64,000 nt of DNA from Streptomyces tsukubensis (lineage in GTDB: Bacteria; Actinomycetota; Actinomycetes; Streptomycetales; Streptomycetaceae), in assembly GCF_009296025.1 (NCBI RefSeq), contig NZ_CP045178.1:3348001-3412000 (forward strand), written 5' to 3'. A model generated the notes under the pieces. It was not told the origin of the DNA, searched no databases, and saw nothing but the letters and a program-made list of their open reading frames with translations. Within the stretch, counting starts at the first letter, position 1, and each line of letters opens with the position of its first letter. This document shows, piece after piece, positions 63,668 to 64,000 of the stretch. A program made the translations under genes and the position numbers.

Positions 63668-64000
63668 ATGCACGACGACGACCCCACCCACACCCCCAGC
63701 GCACGCTTCCCCCGCCCCGTCGACGCCGTCCTGCGCACCGCGGGATGGCAGCCGGGACGCTGGGACATCAGCCAGGCGGAGGTCTGGGCCGACACCCTCC
63801 GCGGACACACCTCACCCGCGGGCCACCTGCACACCGTCTCCCCCGCCGCGGTGGAAGCCTGGGCCGAATTCGGTGGCCTCCACATCGTCCCCCCAGGACC
63901 CGGCCGCGAGATCGCTCCGACCCCTTTCCACATCGACCCCATGCACGGCCTCCACATGGCGCGCACCCTCGGCGACCTCGGCCTCGCCCTCGACACCGAG
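63668..64000 (+). CDS. SUKH-3 family immunity protein, N-terminal part
   Basis: The 111 visible residues include PVDAVLRTAGWQPGRWD and PAAVEAWAEFGGLHIVPPGPG, then IAPTPFHIDPMHGLHMARTLGDLGLALDTE, matching SUKH-3 immunity proteins. It starts 20 bp after the deaminase stop and is cut by the window edge. Its position suggests it neutralises or accompanies the deaminase. Confidence 0.85.
   Translation, partial: MHDDDPTHTPSARFPRPVDAVLRTAGWQPGRWDISQAEVWADTLRGHTSPAGHLHTVSPAAVEAWAEFGGLHIVPPGPGREIAPTPFHIDPMHGLHMARTLGDLGLALDTE

Overview
The window is high-GC actinobacterial chromosome with the hallmarks of Streptomyces: a leucyl-tRNA with a UAA anticodon (bldA), resuscitation-promoting factors, a Tat-exported glycosidase, a WhiJ-type regulatory triad, and a lanthipeptide locus using rare TTA codons. 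Most of it is conserved chromosome rather than a mobile region.

Positions 1-9917: a truncated gene, two small conserved proteins, a Bax-inhibitor-1-like membrane protein, a Cys-rich protein, a dienelactone-hydrolase-like protein, bldA, a MacB/FtsX-type ABC exporter pair and a cyclopropane-fatty-acid synthase. 10349-16076: type II NADH dehydrogenase with a Rex-like site far upstream, a secreted six-hairpin glycosidase behind a LacI-type palindrome, and a divergent TetR/SDR pair. 16086-19228: an AAA ATPase plus RloB-like pair (candidate anti-phage system) between a MarR remnant and a frameshifted LysR remnant. 19274-30035: Ppx/GppA, DUF501, a DivIC/FtsB-like protein, enolase, two Rpf proteins (the first behind a c-di-AMP riboswitch), a cytochrome P450 with a repetitive N-terminal extension, MazG and a SurA-like lipoprotein. 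30036-41208: a Ser/Thr kinase operon, an HNH nuclease, Mfd and a second ABC exporter pair. 41805-46482: an HTH protein, a SUKH protein, a relic-rich gap and an ECF sigma factor with a partner membrane protein.

46889-55556 is the most specialised region: a DUF397/HTH-DUF5753 pair divergent from a HATPase gene broken by an in-frame TGA, a small membrane protein, and an FxLD lanthipeptide cluster. The cluster has a precursor, a split dehydratase, a LanC cyclase, a protein joining the elimination domain to a PCMT-like methyltransferase, and a helical protein of unknown role. Three of these genes carry TTA codons, so bldA in the same window could control them. 55651-64000: a coiled-coil protein, an LCP cell-wall ligase, and a deaminase/SUKH cluster of polymorphic-toxin and immunity type that runs off the end.

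Short tandem repeats are unusually common, both between genes (6, 10, 12, 14, 17, 20 and 23 bp units) and inside genes (21 and 66 bp units).
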